From an uncultured Alistipes sp. (GTDB lineage: Bacteria > Bacteroidota > Bacteroidia > Bacteroidales > Rikenellaceae), in the NCBI GenBank assembly GCA_900769405.1, contig CAAGGL010000008.1, positions 1-64,000 of the forward strand: 64,000 nucleotides of DNA, written 5' to 3'. Of the stretch, positions 15,305 through 23,983 are shown in pieces. The translations under genes were made by a program, and so were the position numbers. Numbering within the stretch: position 1 is the first letter of the stretch; each line of letters begins with the position of its first letter. The notes below the pieces were generated by a model, which searched no databases, was not told where the DNA came from, and saw nothing but the letters and a program-made list of their open reading frames with translations.

Positions 15305-16348
15305 TTATTTCATCACTTTACGCAGACGCTCGTCGAGCCAATCGAACATCACCGAGCGAACCTCGCATTGACCAATGGCCGTGGGCAGCACGATCTTGAT
15401 CTGGTCGCCTGCCGACTTCTTATCCTTGCGCAGAGCGGCGATCAACTTCTCGATCGGTGCAGGTGAGGTGAGCGTGAAGCCCATTCGAGCAAAGAGGCGC
15501 TCGATACGATCGGCGTCGCGTGCGGGCAGCAGACCCATATCGACCGCCAGGTGCGCCATCACGACACAACCAACCGCTACGGCCTCACCGTGCAACATCT
15601 TGCGCGAGCACTTCTCGATGGCGTGTGCTACGGTGTGTCCCAAGTTGAGTTTGCGGCGCTCGCCACTCTCGCGCTCATCGCGCTCGACAATGCCCGCCTT
15701 GATCTTAATGGCCATCAGTGCCAAATCAGCCGTCAGCAACGGATCGCGGCGCACCTCGTCAAAGGTCAGTGCCTCAGCCATTTCAAACAGCACTCGATTA
15801 CCGAGCAGACCCGTCTTGATCAGTTCGGCCAAACCGGCACGGAACTGACGATCGGAGAGCGTGCGCAACATTCCGATGTCGCACAGCACAAATTCGGGCT
15901 GGTTGAAACAACCGATCATATTCTTGTAGCCGTCGAGATTGACGCCATTCTTACCACCCACGCTGGCATCGACCTGACCGAGCAACGTGGTCGAAACAAA
16001 TCCGAATCGCACACCGCGCATAAATGTCGAGGCGACGAAACCCGTGATGTCGGTCACGATGCCGCCGCCTATACCGAGCAGGAAGGTCTGTCGGTCGGCG
16101 CCGCGCTCGATCAGTTCGCGGTGCAGTTGCTCGATCGTAGCCAGAGTTTTGATCTTCTCGCCCGTACCGATGACGATGTGTTCGTATTGATTGATCAGGC
16201 GGCGGTAGCGACGAGCTATCGAGCTGTCGGTGATGACGATAACGCGGTGTCCCCACGGCAAAAGCGGGTGCAGATCGTGCTCCCAACCGCCCATAACGAT
16301 GCGGCTCATCATTTTTCCGTCGCGTGAAAGTTCAAGTATTCGACCCAT
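15305..16348 (-). CDS. aroB: 3-dehydroquinate synthase
   Basis: 347 residues. Second step of the shikimate pathway, converting DAHP to 3-dehydroquinate with NAD and a divalent metal. Visible signatures are the NAD-binding GIGGGIVTDITGF near residue 91, the TTLLGQVDASVGGKNGVN segment, and the metal ligands in LNLGHTVAHA and LHGEAVAVG. It is led by the -7 box at 16368-16375 and followed by the PIG-L gene. Confidence 0.96.
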   Translation of the reverse strand: MGRILELSRDGKMMSRIVMGGWEHDLHPLLPWGHRVIVITDSSIARRYRRLINQYEHIVIGTGEKIKTLATIEQLHRELIERGADRQTFLLGIGGGIVTDITGFVASTFMRGVRFGFVSTTLLGQVDASVGGKNGVNLDGYKNMIGCFNQPEFVLCDIGMLRTLSDRQFRAGLAELIKTGLLGNRVLFEMAEALTFDEVRRDPLLTADLALMAIKIKAGIVERDERESGERRKLNLGHTVAHAIEKCSRKMLHGEAVAVGCVVMAHLAVDMGLLPARDADRIERLFARMGFTLTSPAPIEKLIAALRKDKKSAGDQIKIVLPTAIGQCEVRSVMFDWLDERLRKVMK

Positions 16349-16367
16349 AAGTATCTATATTTACATA

Positions 16368-16375
16368 CAAATGTA
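16368..16375 (-). promoter_or_regulatory. -7 box of aroB
   Basis: TACATTTG on the minus strand, 19 bp before the ATG; divergent from the typA promoter. Confidence 0.55.
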
Positions 16376-16396
16376 ACACTTTCGCGGATATTTTTG

Positions 16397-16404
16397 TAAC
16401 TTTG
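16397..16404 (+). promoter_or_regulatory. -7 box of typA
   Basis: TAACTTTG, 23 bp before the typA ATG. Confidence 0.65.
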
Positions 16405-16427
16405 CGACATTAAAAATTTAAGGATAT

Positions 16428-18236
16428 ATGCAAAAGTTACGCAATATCGCTATCATCGCCCACGTCGACCACGGTAAAACAACCCTCGTCGATAAGATGA
16501 TTCTGGCGGGACATCTGCTCCGCGACGGCGAAAAAAAGGGTAGCGACCTGATTCTCGATAACAACGATTTGGAGCGCGAACGCGGTATCACGATCCTCTC
16601 GAAGAACGTGTCGGTAATCTACAAAGACTACAAAATCAACATCATCGACACCCCGGGTCACGCCGATTTCGGTGGTGAGGTCGAGCGCGTGCTCAATATG
16701 TGCGACGGCGTGCTGCTGTTGGTTGATGCGTTCGAAGGCACGATGCCGCAGACTCGATTCGTGTTGCAGAAGGCTCTCTCGCTGGGTAAAAAGCCGATCG
16801 TTGTGGTCAACAAGGTCGATAAGCCCAACTGCCGTCCCGAGGTGGTCAATGAGCAGGTTTTCGACCTGATGTTCACGCTCGACGCGACTGAGGAACAGCT
16901 TGATTATAAGACGATCTACGGCTCGGCAAAGCAGGGTTGGATGTCGCATAAGTGGCAGGAGCCCACGGGCAGTATCGCCCCACTGCTGGACGCTATCATC
17001 GACGAGATTCCCGAGCCCGAAGTGGTCGAGGGTACGCCCCAGATGCTCGTCACCTCGCTCGAATATTCGCCCTACGTAGGTCGTATCGCAGTGGGTAAGC
17101 TTACGCGCGGCGAATTGCGTACAGGACAGAACGTTACGCTCGCAAAGCGCGACGGCCAGACAATGCAGAAGACCAAGATCAAGGAGTTGATGGTCTTCGA
17201 GGGTCTGGGTAAGACGAAGGTCGATAAGGTCAGCTGTGGCGAGATCTGCGCGCTGGTCGGTATCGAGGGTTTCGAGATTGGCGACACCATCTGCGACTAC
17301 GAGAATCCCGAGCCGCTGCCCCCGATCGCTATCGACGAGCCGACAATGTCGATGTTGTTCACGATCAACAACTCGCCCTTCTTCGGTAAGGACGGTAAGT
17401 ATGTGACCTCGCGCCACATCAAGGAGCGTCTGGATCGCGAACTCGAAAAGAACCTCGCACTGCGCGTTGAGCAGGGCGTGAATGCCGATAGTTTCAATGT
17501 CTATGGTCGTGGTGTGCTCCACCTCTCAGTGCTGGTCGAGACGATGCGCCGCGAAGGCTACGAGTTGCAGGTTGGTCAGCCGAAAGTAATCATCAAGGAG
17601 ATCGACGGCGTGAAGTGCGAGCCTATCGAGGAGATGACGGTCGATTGCCCCGACGAATATGCAGGTACGGTTATTGAGCTGACTACCAAGCGCAAAGGTA
17701 CGCTCGTCAATATGGAGTCGGACAGCGGTCGCACGCGATTGGAGTTCTCGATTCCCTCGCGCGGCATCATCGGTCTGCGCTCGAATATGCTGACCGCAAC
17801 AGCCGGTGAGGCGATTATGACCCACCGTTTGAAGGGCTTTGAGCCGTGGGTTGGCGAGATTGAGATGCGCACCAATGGCTCGCTGATCGCGTCGGAGACG
17901 GGTACCGCATACGCCTACTCGATCGACAAGTTGCAGGATCGCGGTCGTTTCTTCATCTCACCGATGGATCAGGTCTATTGCGGTCAGGTGATTGGCGAGA
18001 GCTCACGCAGTGGCGACATCACGGTCAACGTCACCAAGGCTAAGCAGCTGACCAATATGCGTGCGTCGGGTTCGGACGACAAGGCGGTGATCGTACCTCC
18101 CGTTGTCTTCTCGTTGGAGGAGGCTTTGGAGTACATCAAAGAGGATGAGTACGTGGAGGTTACGCCCAAGTCGATGCGTCTGCGCAAGATCCTCCTGAGC
18201 GAGGTCGATCGCAAGCGCGCCGCAAAGGAGATGTAA
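16428..18236 (+). CDS. typA: Ribosome-associated GTPase TypA/BipA
   Basis: 602 residues, family length. Translational GTPase involved in ribosome assembly and stress adaptation. G-motifs are in order: AHVDHGKTTL (G1, residues 10-19), the RGITI switch I, DTPGHADF (G3) and NKVDKPN (G4). EF-G-like domains III and V and a BipA-specific C-terminal domain follow. Monocistronic, with its own promoter and a strong terminator at 18257-18290. Confidence 0.97.
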   Translation: MQKLRNIAIIAHVDHGKTTLVDKMILAGHLLRDGEKKGSDLILDNNDLERERGITILSKNVSVIYKDYKINIIDTPGHADFGGEVERVLNMCDGVLLLVDAFEGTMPQTRFVLQKALSLGKKPIVVVNKVDKPNCRPEVVNEQVFDLMFTLDATEEQLDYKTIYGSAKQGWMSHKWQEPTGSIAPLLDAIIDEIPEPEVVEGTPQMLVTSLEYSPYVGRIAVGKLTRGELRTGQNVTLAKRDGQTMQKTKIKELMVFEGLGKTKVDKVSCGEICALVGIEGFEIGDTICDYENPEPLPPIAIDEPTMSMLFTINNSPFFGKDGKYVTSRHIKERLDRELEKNLALRVEQGVNADSFNVYGRGVLHLSVLVETMRREGYELQVGQPKVIIKEIDGVKCEPIEEMTVDCPDEYAGTVIELTTKRKGTLVNMESDSGRTRLEFSIPSRGIIGLRSNMLTATAGEAIMTHRLKGFEPWVGEIEMRTNGSLIASETGTAYAYSIDKLQDRGRFFISPMDQVYCGQVIGESSRSGDITVNVTKAKQLTNMRASGSDDKAVIVPPVVFSLEEALEYIKEDEYVEVTPKSMRLRKILLSEVDRKRAAKEM

Positions 18237-18256
18237 TCCGCCGCAATCCAAAATAG

Positions 18257-18290
18257 AAAGCCGCACCACGACGAGAGGTGCGGCTTTTTT
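18257..18290 (+). terminator. Terminator of typA (probably bidirectional)
   Basis: Hairpin AAAGCCGCACC/GGTGCGGCTTT followed by a T-run. The stop of the convergent hydrolase gene lies 14 bp away at 18304. Confidence 0.85.
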
Positions 18291-18303
18291 GCGCATAACG
18301 GCA

Positions 18304-19329
18304 TCAGTGTTGTTTGATCATAGGGGTGCTCTTAATGAGGTGGTCATAGACCCTCTCGCCCCAAAATTCATACCCTTTACCCCACTCCTTAGTGCCCGAA
18401 AGAAAGCTATCAATAAAGCCATTCTTTTCGACCAGCACGGTATGATAGATCGCTCCCGTGGGATTCTTCACAAGGGTGATAGTTATCTGACCATCATTTG
18501 CGTAGAAATTCAGATAGGTATCGTCTTCCACCTTCGTGAATTTATATCTCTCGGCAAGATCTCGCTGCATCTTCTGGCTACGCCACCAAGTGCCTCCCGT
18601 AGGGCTTACCAGAGGTTTGCCGTTGTAGATAACGGTGCTATCCTGATACGACGTAACATTTAGATAGTGTCGTTTATCTTTGAGCCACGTCGTGAGTTTC
18701 TCCTTATAGTCCTCCTCTTCATAGCCATAGGTGCTATCCAAGAATGCGATACGCTCGATAAGAGGATTGACCTTATCCGCCACACGCAGGTACTCAAATA
18801 TGAAATATCCTCCACCCGAATGTGAACTCAACGTAATCGAGGGATTATAAGGCTTGTAGAGGTCTGCCATATCTTGAATTATGGCGGGCAAAACCTTGTC
18901 CGAGATGCCGTTATCGCGGTGCAGGCGTCGCCAAGTGCCCCACGAGCGCATCGAGGCTTGCAGATAGACCGTGACGTAGTTATATTGGGGTTTATTCTCT
19001 CTTAACCAACGTGTCTGCGCCGCGATGTGCTGCACGCCGTAACGGAAATCCTCGTCCTCACTCGCACGCGCTTTGCCTGCCGTATATTCGATGTCGTTAC
19101 CATTGGGCAGGGCATAAAGAATCATCTTGGTCTTCTTCTTTGCATCCATCTCCAACGGAGCATTGACGACGATAAGCACATCTTTGTATTTATCGAAGAT
19201 GGTATAGACACGTTCTTGATTATCCGAAGATTTGATAGGATTCTCGGCCGTAGCAGGAGATTCGTCCATCTGGGCCCACATACACACGGGCAGCAAAAGT
19301 CCCACGAGAGCAAAAAACAGTTTTTTCAT
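18304..19329 (-). CDS. Secreted putative alpha/beta hydrolase of unknown specificity
   Basis: 341 residues with an N-terminal signal peptide ending near MWAQ. A nucleophile-elbow-like motif SSHSGG lies near residue 170, preceded by strand-forming residues (ITL), as in lipase/esterase-type hydrolases. Acid and histidine partners cannot be assigned confidently, though an IYHTVLV segment near 295 could hold the His. Codon use is somewhat more AT-rich than the neighbours. It has its own -7 box at 19372-19379. The fold call is moderate; the substrate is unknown. Confidence 0.65.
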   Translation of the reverse strand: MKKLFFALVGLLLPVCMWAQMDESPATAENPIKSSDNQERVYTIFDKYKDVLIVVNAPLEMDAKKKTKMILYALPNGNDIEYTAGKARASEDEDFRYGVQHIAAQTRWLRENKPQYNYVTVYLQASMRSWGTWRRLHRDNGISDKVLPAIIQDMADLYKPYNPSITLSSHSGGGYFIFEYLRVADKVNPLIERIAFLDSTYGYEEEDYKEKLTTWLKDKRHYLNVTSYQDSTVIYNGKPLVSPTGGTWWRSQKMQRDLAERYKFTKVEDDTYLNFYANDGQITITLVKNPTGAIYHTVLVEKNGFIDSFLSGTKEWGKGYEFWGERVYDHLIKSTPMIKQH

Positions 19330-19371
19330 AATGTGTTGAGTGTATGGTTTTAGTGAATTGAATTCTATTCA

Positions 19372-19379
19372 CAAATATA
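19372..19379 (-). promoter_or_regulatory. -7 box of secreted hydrolase gene
   Basis: TATATTTG on the minus strand, 42 bp before the ATG. Confidence 0.6.
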
Positions 19380-19480
19380 CGAAAACATCCGCAGATTAAC
19401 AATAATGTAATCCACAGATGTTCCCTAATATCAAAACCGACACAATAGAAAGTGCAGCTGTAATCAACATTTTCTGCTCG

Positions 19481-19909
19481 CTACTCGGCTACCTGCGCGA
19501 TCTCGATACCCACGCGGCGCAACAGTGCCAGACCTTCGTCCGAGCGATAGGCATCGGCATAAACAACGCGGCGAATACCCGCCTGAATGATCAACTTCGA
19601 GCACTCGATGCAGGGTGCAGCAGTGATGTAGAGCGTCGCGCCGTCGCAGTTATTGGCACTTTTAGCCACCTTCGTGATTGCGTTTGCCTCGGCGTGCAGA
19701 ACATAGGGTTTGGTCAGACCTGCCTCGTCCTCGCAAATGTTCTCAAAGCCCGACGGCGTGCCATTGTAACCGTCCGAAATGATCATCTTATCCTTGACAA
19801 TCAGTGCACCCACCTTGCGGCGCACGCAGTATGAATTCTCGGCCCAAATGCGCGCCATACGCATATAACGCGAGTCAAGCTGGCGCTGTTTCTCCTCCTG
19901 ATATCCCAT
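19481..19909 (-). CDS. dCMP deaminase family protein
   Basis: 142 residues. Zinc-dependent cytidine-deaminase-like fold with the catalytic HAEANA motif near residue 73 and the zinc ligands PCIEC near 99. The N-terminal DSRYMRMARIWAENSYC segment is typical of dCMP/ComEB-type deaminases, which make dUMP for thymidylate synthesis. Last gene of the smpB-tsaB-deaminase operon, four bases after the tsaB stop. Confidence 0.92.
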   Translation of the reverse strand: MGYQEEKQRQLDSRYMRMARIWAENSYCVRRKVGALIVKDKMIISDGYNGTPSGFENICEDEAGLTKPYVLHAEANAITKVAKSANNCDGATLYITAAPCIECSKLIIQAGIRRVVYADAYRSDEGLALLRRVGIEIAQVAE

Positions 19910-19913
19910 AGCG

Positions 19914-20621
19914 TTAAAAGAGTTTCTTCTTCGATGTGGTTACAACAAAATTCTTCAAATAGAACGGCTCGAAATAGGCGATATCCTCCGTACGACCGGC
20001 GTCAAGAGCCTCCTGAGCCAAGCGAGCCAAACCGCGTGCCGAGGGCACAATCTCGATCAGTTTTGCCTTTGCCGAGAGCGTACCTGCGCACTTTGCCGAG
20101 CCATTGCCGAAGATCACAAACTCCTCAGCCGCAGCGATCTCCGCAGCAAAACTCTGCTCGTCGATAATCTTAGCCTCGACCTCGCCCAGAGCCTCACCGC
20201 GACCATTGAAGAGCTGAGTATAGACCTCCATACGGCGTGCATCGACCATTGGACAGAGCGTTGCTCGCTCGAAGTCCTCGACATCGACAATACCCGCCTC
20301 AGCGTCCTCGCGCGCCACCTCAACCAGCGCATCGAGCGAGCCGATAGCAATCAGCGGCTTGCGCAGACCATAGCACAGACCCTTGGCGAACGACACACCG
20401 ATACGCAGACCCGTGTACGATCCCGGCCCCTTGCCTACCGCAATGGCGTCGATCTCGTCGGCGTCAATATCGCGCTCGCGCAACAGTTCATCGACATAGA
20501 CCGCCACGTTGCGAGCGTGGTCACGGCCACAACTCTCGCGCAGAGCCACCAACTGACCATTCTCGGCCAGACCTACCGAACATACGTCCGTACCCGTTTC
20601 GATGCAAAGTATCAAACTCAT
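19914..20621 (-). CDS. tsaB: tRNA threonylcarbamoyladenosine biosynthesis protein TsaB
   Basis: 235 residues. ASKHA-fold partner of TsaD in t6A formation at position 37 of ANN-decoding tRNAs. Signature GKGPGSYTGLRIG near residue 63 and the N-terminal ILCIETGTD strand-turn. The nine-base gap to smpB and four-base gap to the deaminase show an operon. Confidence 0.95.
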   Translation of the reverse strand: MSLILCIETGTDVCSVGLAENGQLVALRESCGRDHARNVAVYVDELLRERDIDADEIDAIAVGKGPGSYTGLRIGVSFAKGLCYGLRKPLIAIGSLDALVEVAREDAEAGIVDVEDFERATLCPMVDARRMEVYTQLFNGRGEALGEVEAKIIDEQSFAAEIAAAEEFVIFGNGSAKCAGTLSAKAKLIEIVPSARGLARLAQEALDAGRTEDIAYFEPFYLKNFVVTTSKKKLF

Positions 20622-20630
20622 AACTCTCCC

Positions 20631-21086
20631 CTATCGTTTCATCGCTCGATCCATCTCGCGGCGAGCGTCCTTATCCTTAATATACTCTCGTTTATCGAAG
20701 TTCTTGCGACCACGCGCCAGGCCGATCACAACCTTCGCGTAACCCTTGTCGCTGATGAACATACGCAGACCTACGACCGTCAAACCCTTGTCCTGCAACG
20801 CGCGTTCGAGTTTGTTCAACTCGCGGCGATTAAGCAATAACTTGCGGTCGCGCTTGGGGATATGGTTGTTGTACGTACCCCACTTGTATTCGTTGATGTT
20901 GACACCACGAATATACAACTCGCCACGATCGAAATAGCAATAGCAGTCGGTCAGCGAGGCCTTGCCCAATCGGATCGACTTGATCTCGGTGCCGACCAAC
21001 ACAATGCCCGCCGTGAACTGTTCGATAATCTCGTAGTCGAACGTAGCGCGTTTGTTACGAATATTTATGTTTCTATAATCGCTCAT
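20631..21086 (-). CDS. smpB: SsrA-binding protein SmpB
   Basis: 151 residues. It binds tmRNA and rescues stalled ribosomes. Conserved segments are GIVLVGTEIKSIR near 28, RKLLLNRRE near 80, and a basic C-terminal tail (DARREMDRAMKR). The ATG at 21086 was chosen over an upstream TTG at 21098, because the -7 box at 21103-21110 places the transcript start between the two and GGAAAGAG precedes the ATG. Confidence 0.95.
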   Translation of the reverse strand: MSDYRNINIRNKRATFDYEIIEQFTAGIVLVGTEIKSIRLGKASLTDCYCYFDRGELYIRGVNINEYKWGTYNNHIPKRDRKLLLNRRELNKLERALQDKGLTVVGLRMFISDKGYAKVVIGLARGRKNFDKREYIKDKDARREMDRAMKR

Positions 21087-21102
21087 AACTCTTTCCAACG
21101 GA

Positions 21103-21110
21103 CAAAGATA
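21103..21110 (-). promoter_or_regulatory. -7 box of smpB-tsaB-deaminase operon
   Basis: TATCTTTG on the minus strand, 16 bp before the smpB ATG; a short leader of about 10 nt. Confidence 0.65.
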
Positions 21111-21149
21111 CTACTTTTTTTGGTAAAGTTGCACAACCCCGCCCCACTA

Positions 21150-22478
21150 TCACCTTTTCGATTCAATGCGCAGGCGCATCGTGCGAGTGTTGATCACCAC
21201 GCGCGGGAAGGTCGCAAGGCAGTCCATTCCGATATTTGCCGCACGCCAGATTATATCCTCCTCGGTCGAACACATAATCTTCTCCCACGTATGCGACGCG
21301 CCACCAATCGAAATATTCACATTAGACAGTTCGTATGCTCGCTCAATCTTCACGCCACCCGCGCCTGCCGAGCGCAACGTATCAACACGTCCCTCTCGCT
21401 CAATCTGTTCACGATGTGTTGCAAAATATTGCGACGAGAGATTAGAATCACCCGCGCCCGTATCGATACTCACAATCTGGCGTTCGCCATTGATCTGACA
21501 CTCGACCTCGTAGAGGCTGGGTGTGGCGCAGAGGTTCATCTCGCCGCACTCCTCGGTAAGCTGTTCGTCGCGTGGCGAGAAGAGCTCGCTATTATCGAAA
21601 TCGATATGCACTTCGCCCATTGCGCGCATCATCTCCGCGCCCATAATTACGTTCAGTTGAGACATATAACGCGCATCCAACGAGTCCACACCCGTTTTTA
21701 TCGAGATCACGTAAAAGGGTACATTATGTAGCGTGGCATTGCCCAAATCGATGCGCTCGGCAACGGCATAGCGGCCCTGCTGCACACCTCCGACACCCTG
21801 CGCCTCGCTCTCGGCATCCAGCATCTTCAAGCCCAATCGCTCGGCGGCCTCCACACTCGCCACATTGACGCTCGCACCCGTATCGAAGACCACCTCCTGC
21901 TCCTCGCCATTGAACTTCGCCGAGAAGCGGATCTGCTGCGCATCACCCTGTTCGGGGCGCAGGCTCACCAAACGGAACGGGATATGGACATCACCGTCGG
22001 CTGAACGCTCCAACGAATTCACACGCTCGAATTGCGACAGCTCGCGCCACTGCCTCACAATGTCGAGCATAGGCGCGATTGAGGCATCGTCCACCCTACC
22101 CTTCAAATTTGCCAACTCACGCGCGAAACCCTCGGCCGCGGTAGCGTACTCTCCCATTCGGGTCTGATTCAAGCCCCAATAGTACCACATTCCTACTGCA
22201 CCATCGCCCAACCATTCACCATAGGTTCCGGTCAGTCGCTCGATTGCCATCGCGCCCTCAGCAGGTCGTCCAAAGACGGTCGCCAGAAGGCTCTCGGCAT
22301 AAGTTCGCAAGAAGGGATCAATATTCTCTTTATCAGTACTATATATACGTGCCAGTTCGAACCACTCGTTCGCATTCATTGCCTGTCCGACGCGCTCATT
22401 CACATCGCGCTCGACGGTCTGTGCCTTCACCCCAAACATCGACACACACAGCAGCACAAATAGCAACACTCTTTTCAT
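21150..22478 (-). CDS. Exported two-lobed retropepsin-like aspartyl protease
   Basis: 442 residues from the ATG at 22478, which opens a clear signal peptide (MKRVLLFVLLCVSMFG ... AQ). A helical, TPR-like region occupies about 25-150. Two aspartyl-protease motifs follow: VFDTGAS near residue 200 and SIDTGAGDS near 335, each with the hydrophobic flap-like segments of a retropepsin lobe. Two D-T-G motifs in one chain suggest an intramolecular pepsin-like pair rather than a homodimer. It is probably periplasmic; the substrate is unknown. The upstream frame extension to 22568 crosses the promoter and is not used. Confidence 0.82.
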   Translation of the reverse strand: MKRVLLFVLLCVSMFGVKAQTVERDVNERVGQAMNANEWFELARIYSTDKENIDPFLRTYAESLLATVFGRPAEGAMAIERLTGTYGEWLGDGAVGMWYYWGLNQTRMGEYATAAEGFARELANLKGRVDDASIAPMLDIVRQWRELSQFERVNSLERSADGDVHIPFRLVSLRPEQGDAQQIRFSAKFNGEEQEVVFDTGASVNVASVEAAERLGLKMLDAESEAQGVGGVQQGRYAVAERIDLGNATLHNVPFYVISIKTGVDSLDARYMSQLNVIMGAEMMRAMGEVHIDFDNSELFSPRDEQLTEECGEMNLCATPSLYEVECQINGERQIVSIDTGAGDSNLSSQYFATHREQIEREGRVDTLRSAGAGGVKIERAYELSNVNISIGGASHTWEKIMCSTEEDIIWRAANIGMDCLATFPRVVINTRTMRLRIESKR

Positions 22479-22508
22479 CACAAAATAGTTTTCAAAAGGA
22501 TTAATGCA

Positions 22509-22516
22509 CAAATATA
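22509..22516 (-). promoter_or_regulatory. -7 box of aspartyl protease gene
   Basis: TATATTTG on the minus strand, 30 bp before the ATG. Confidence 0.6.
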
Positions 22517-22590
22517 CGATTTTTTTCGATCCACTCGACCCCGACAGAACAATAGCACGTATCGGCACGATTGTTGCCCGTTCAGATAGC

Positions 22591-22718
22591 GTCTGAGGGT
22601 GGGTAAAGGTAACTAATTCTTTTATCTTTGATATGTTTTACATACACTCTTTTTGTTATATTTTCTGTTTGCACAATCCGGTAGTTGTAGTGATACACCT
22701 ACGACCCCACCCTCGGAC
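22591..22718. repeat. Long-range 13-bp inverted repeat enclosing 102 nt
   Basis: GTCTGAGGGTGGG at 22591-22603 pairs with CCCACCCTCGGAC at 22706-22718 (12 Watson-Crick pairs and one U-G wobble). The enclosed segment contains smaller hairpin potential near 22681-22702. It may be a structured RNA or a DNA-level palindrome. Confidence 0.55.
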
Positions 22719-22757
22719 ATCTTTGGCGACACAGCACACCTATTTATATATACAACA

Positions 22758-22786
22758 CGAGCCGCCCCAAATCAAGGGACGGCTCG
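22758..22786 (-). terminator. Terminator of nadE-rnf operon
   Basis: 11-position stem (CGAGCCGCCCC/GGGACGGCTCG, one mismatch) 29 bp after the rnfA stop, followed on the minus strand by a T/A-rich run. Confidence 0.7.
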
Positions 22787-22814
22787 CGCTCTATTTGCGA
22801 TTCTCAGTGGAGGA

Positions 22815-23393
22815 TTATACCAAGCCCGAGAAACCCATAAATGCCATTGCCAAAATACCTGCGGTAATCAGCGCAATCGGAGTGCCACGGAATGCCTCAG
22901 GCATCTCGTCCAGCTCCAAGCGCTCGCGGATACCCGCAAACAGCACCAATGCCAGACCAAAGCCCAGAGCGATCGATACCGAGTAAACAACCGACTGCAA
23001 CAGGTTGTACTGCTCCTGAACCAGCAGGATAGCAACACCCAGCACAGCACAGTTGGTCGTGATCAGCGGCAGGAAGATACCCAGAGCCTGATACAACGCG
23101 GGGCTCACCTTCTTCAACACGATCTCAACCATCTGCACCAACGCAGCGATCACCAAAATGAAGACAATGGTCTGCATATACCCGATATTGAGCGGCGCGA
23201 GAACATACTTTTGCAGCGACCAAGCCACAACAGCCGTAATTGCCATTACGAAGGTAACAGCCGCACTCATACCCAACGAGGTCTCAACCTTGCTCGATAC
23301 ACCGAGGAAGGGGCAGATTCCGAGGAACTGCGACAGCACGATATTATTGACGAATATCGCACCGATGATAATTGCGAAATATGATACTTCCAT
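22815..23393 (-). CDS. rnfA: Rnf complex membrane subunit RnfA
   Basis: 192 residues, six membrane segments, homologous to NqrE. Part of the ferredoxin:NAD+ oxidoreductase that pumps Na+ or H+ across the inner membrane. The N-terminus (FAIIIGAIFVNNIVLSQFLGICPFLG) includes the conserved membrane cysteine that in Rnf/Nqr helps bind a membrane-buried iron-sulfur centre. Last gene of the operon, starting two bases after rnfE. Confidence 0.96.
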   Translation of the reverse strand: MEVSYFAIIIGAIFVNNIVLSQFLGICPFLGVSSKVETSLGMSAAVTFVMAITAVVAWSLQKYVLAPLNIGYMQTIVFILVIAALVQMVEIVLKKVSPALYQALGIFLPLITTNCAVLGVAILLVQEQYNLLQSVVYSVSIALGFGLALVLFAGIRERLELDEMPEAFRGTPIALITAGILAMAFMGFSGLV

Positions 23394-23395
23394 TG

Positions 23396-23983
23396 TTACT
23401 TCTTTTTAGCGGTTAATTTATTGAAAAGAACCATCAGGTAACCCAGCACAAGGAAACCACCCGGAGCCAATACGAAGATCAGCATACCGTCGCCCGAGAT
23501 GAGCGACTGACCGAAGATCGCGCCACTACCAAGCAACTCACGCACTGCACCGATCAGAGTCAGCGACAGCGTAAAGCCCAAGCCGATACCCAGACCATCG
23601 AGAGCCGAATCCAGCGCGTTGTTCTTCGACGCAAACGCCTCGGCACGACCCAGAATGATACAGTTCACAACGATCAACGGAATGAAGATACCCAGCGACT
23701 GATAGAGCGAAGGCAGGTAAGCCTGCATCAACAGCTGAATAACCGTCACGAACGAAGCAATCACAACGATAAATGCCGGAATACGAACCTTATCGGGAAT
23801 CAGATTCTTGATAAGCGAAATCACGATATTAGACATAATCAGAACGGCCATAGTTGCCGCACCCATACCCATACCGTTGATAGCCGAAGTGGTTGTTGCC
23901 AGCGTGGGGCACATACCCAAAATCAGCACAAACGTCGGGTTCTCCTTCAAGATACCCTTCGTGATAAGTTGCAATTTATTCAT
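23396..23983 (-). CDS. rnfE: Rnf complex membrane subunit RnfE
   Basis: 195 residues, six membrane segments, paralogous to RnfA. Conserved segments are ENPTFVLILGMCPTLA near residue 12, with the membrane cysteine, and PLIVVNCIILGRAEAFA near 105. The ATG at 23983 overlaps the end of rnfG by eight bases; an upstream in-frame start at 24010 would overlap it further and is not favoured. Confidence 0.96.
   Translation of the reverse strand: MNKLQLITKGILKENPTFVLILGMCPTLATTTSAINGMGMGAATMAVLIMSNIVISLIKNLIPDKVRIPAFIVVIASFVTVIQLLMQAYLPSLYQSLGIFIPLIVVNCIILGRAEAFASKNNALDSALDGLGIGLGFTLSLTLIGAVRELLGSGAIFGQSLISGDGMLIFVLAPGGFLVLGYLMVLFNKLTAKKK

Larger units (their letters stand above)
22479..22814. other. 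Intergenic region between rnfA end and protease start
   Basis: 336 bp without a convincing gene. It holds the protease -7 box (22509-22516), a 13-bp long-range inverted repeat (22591-22603 with 22706-22718) and the rnf operon terminator (22758-22786). A stray plus-strand TATCTTTG lies at 22623-22630. Confidence 0.65.

Noticed and set aside
22633..22986. 117-codon plus-strand frame starting two bases after a TATCTTTG box
   Set aside because: The translation is low in information and runs antisense into rnfA. The box may still give antisense transcription, but a protein is not supported.
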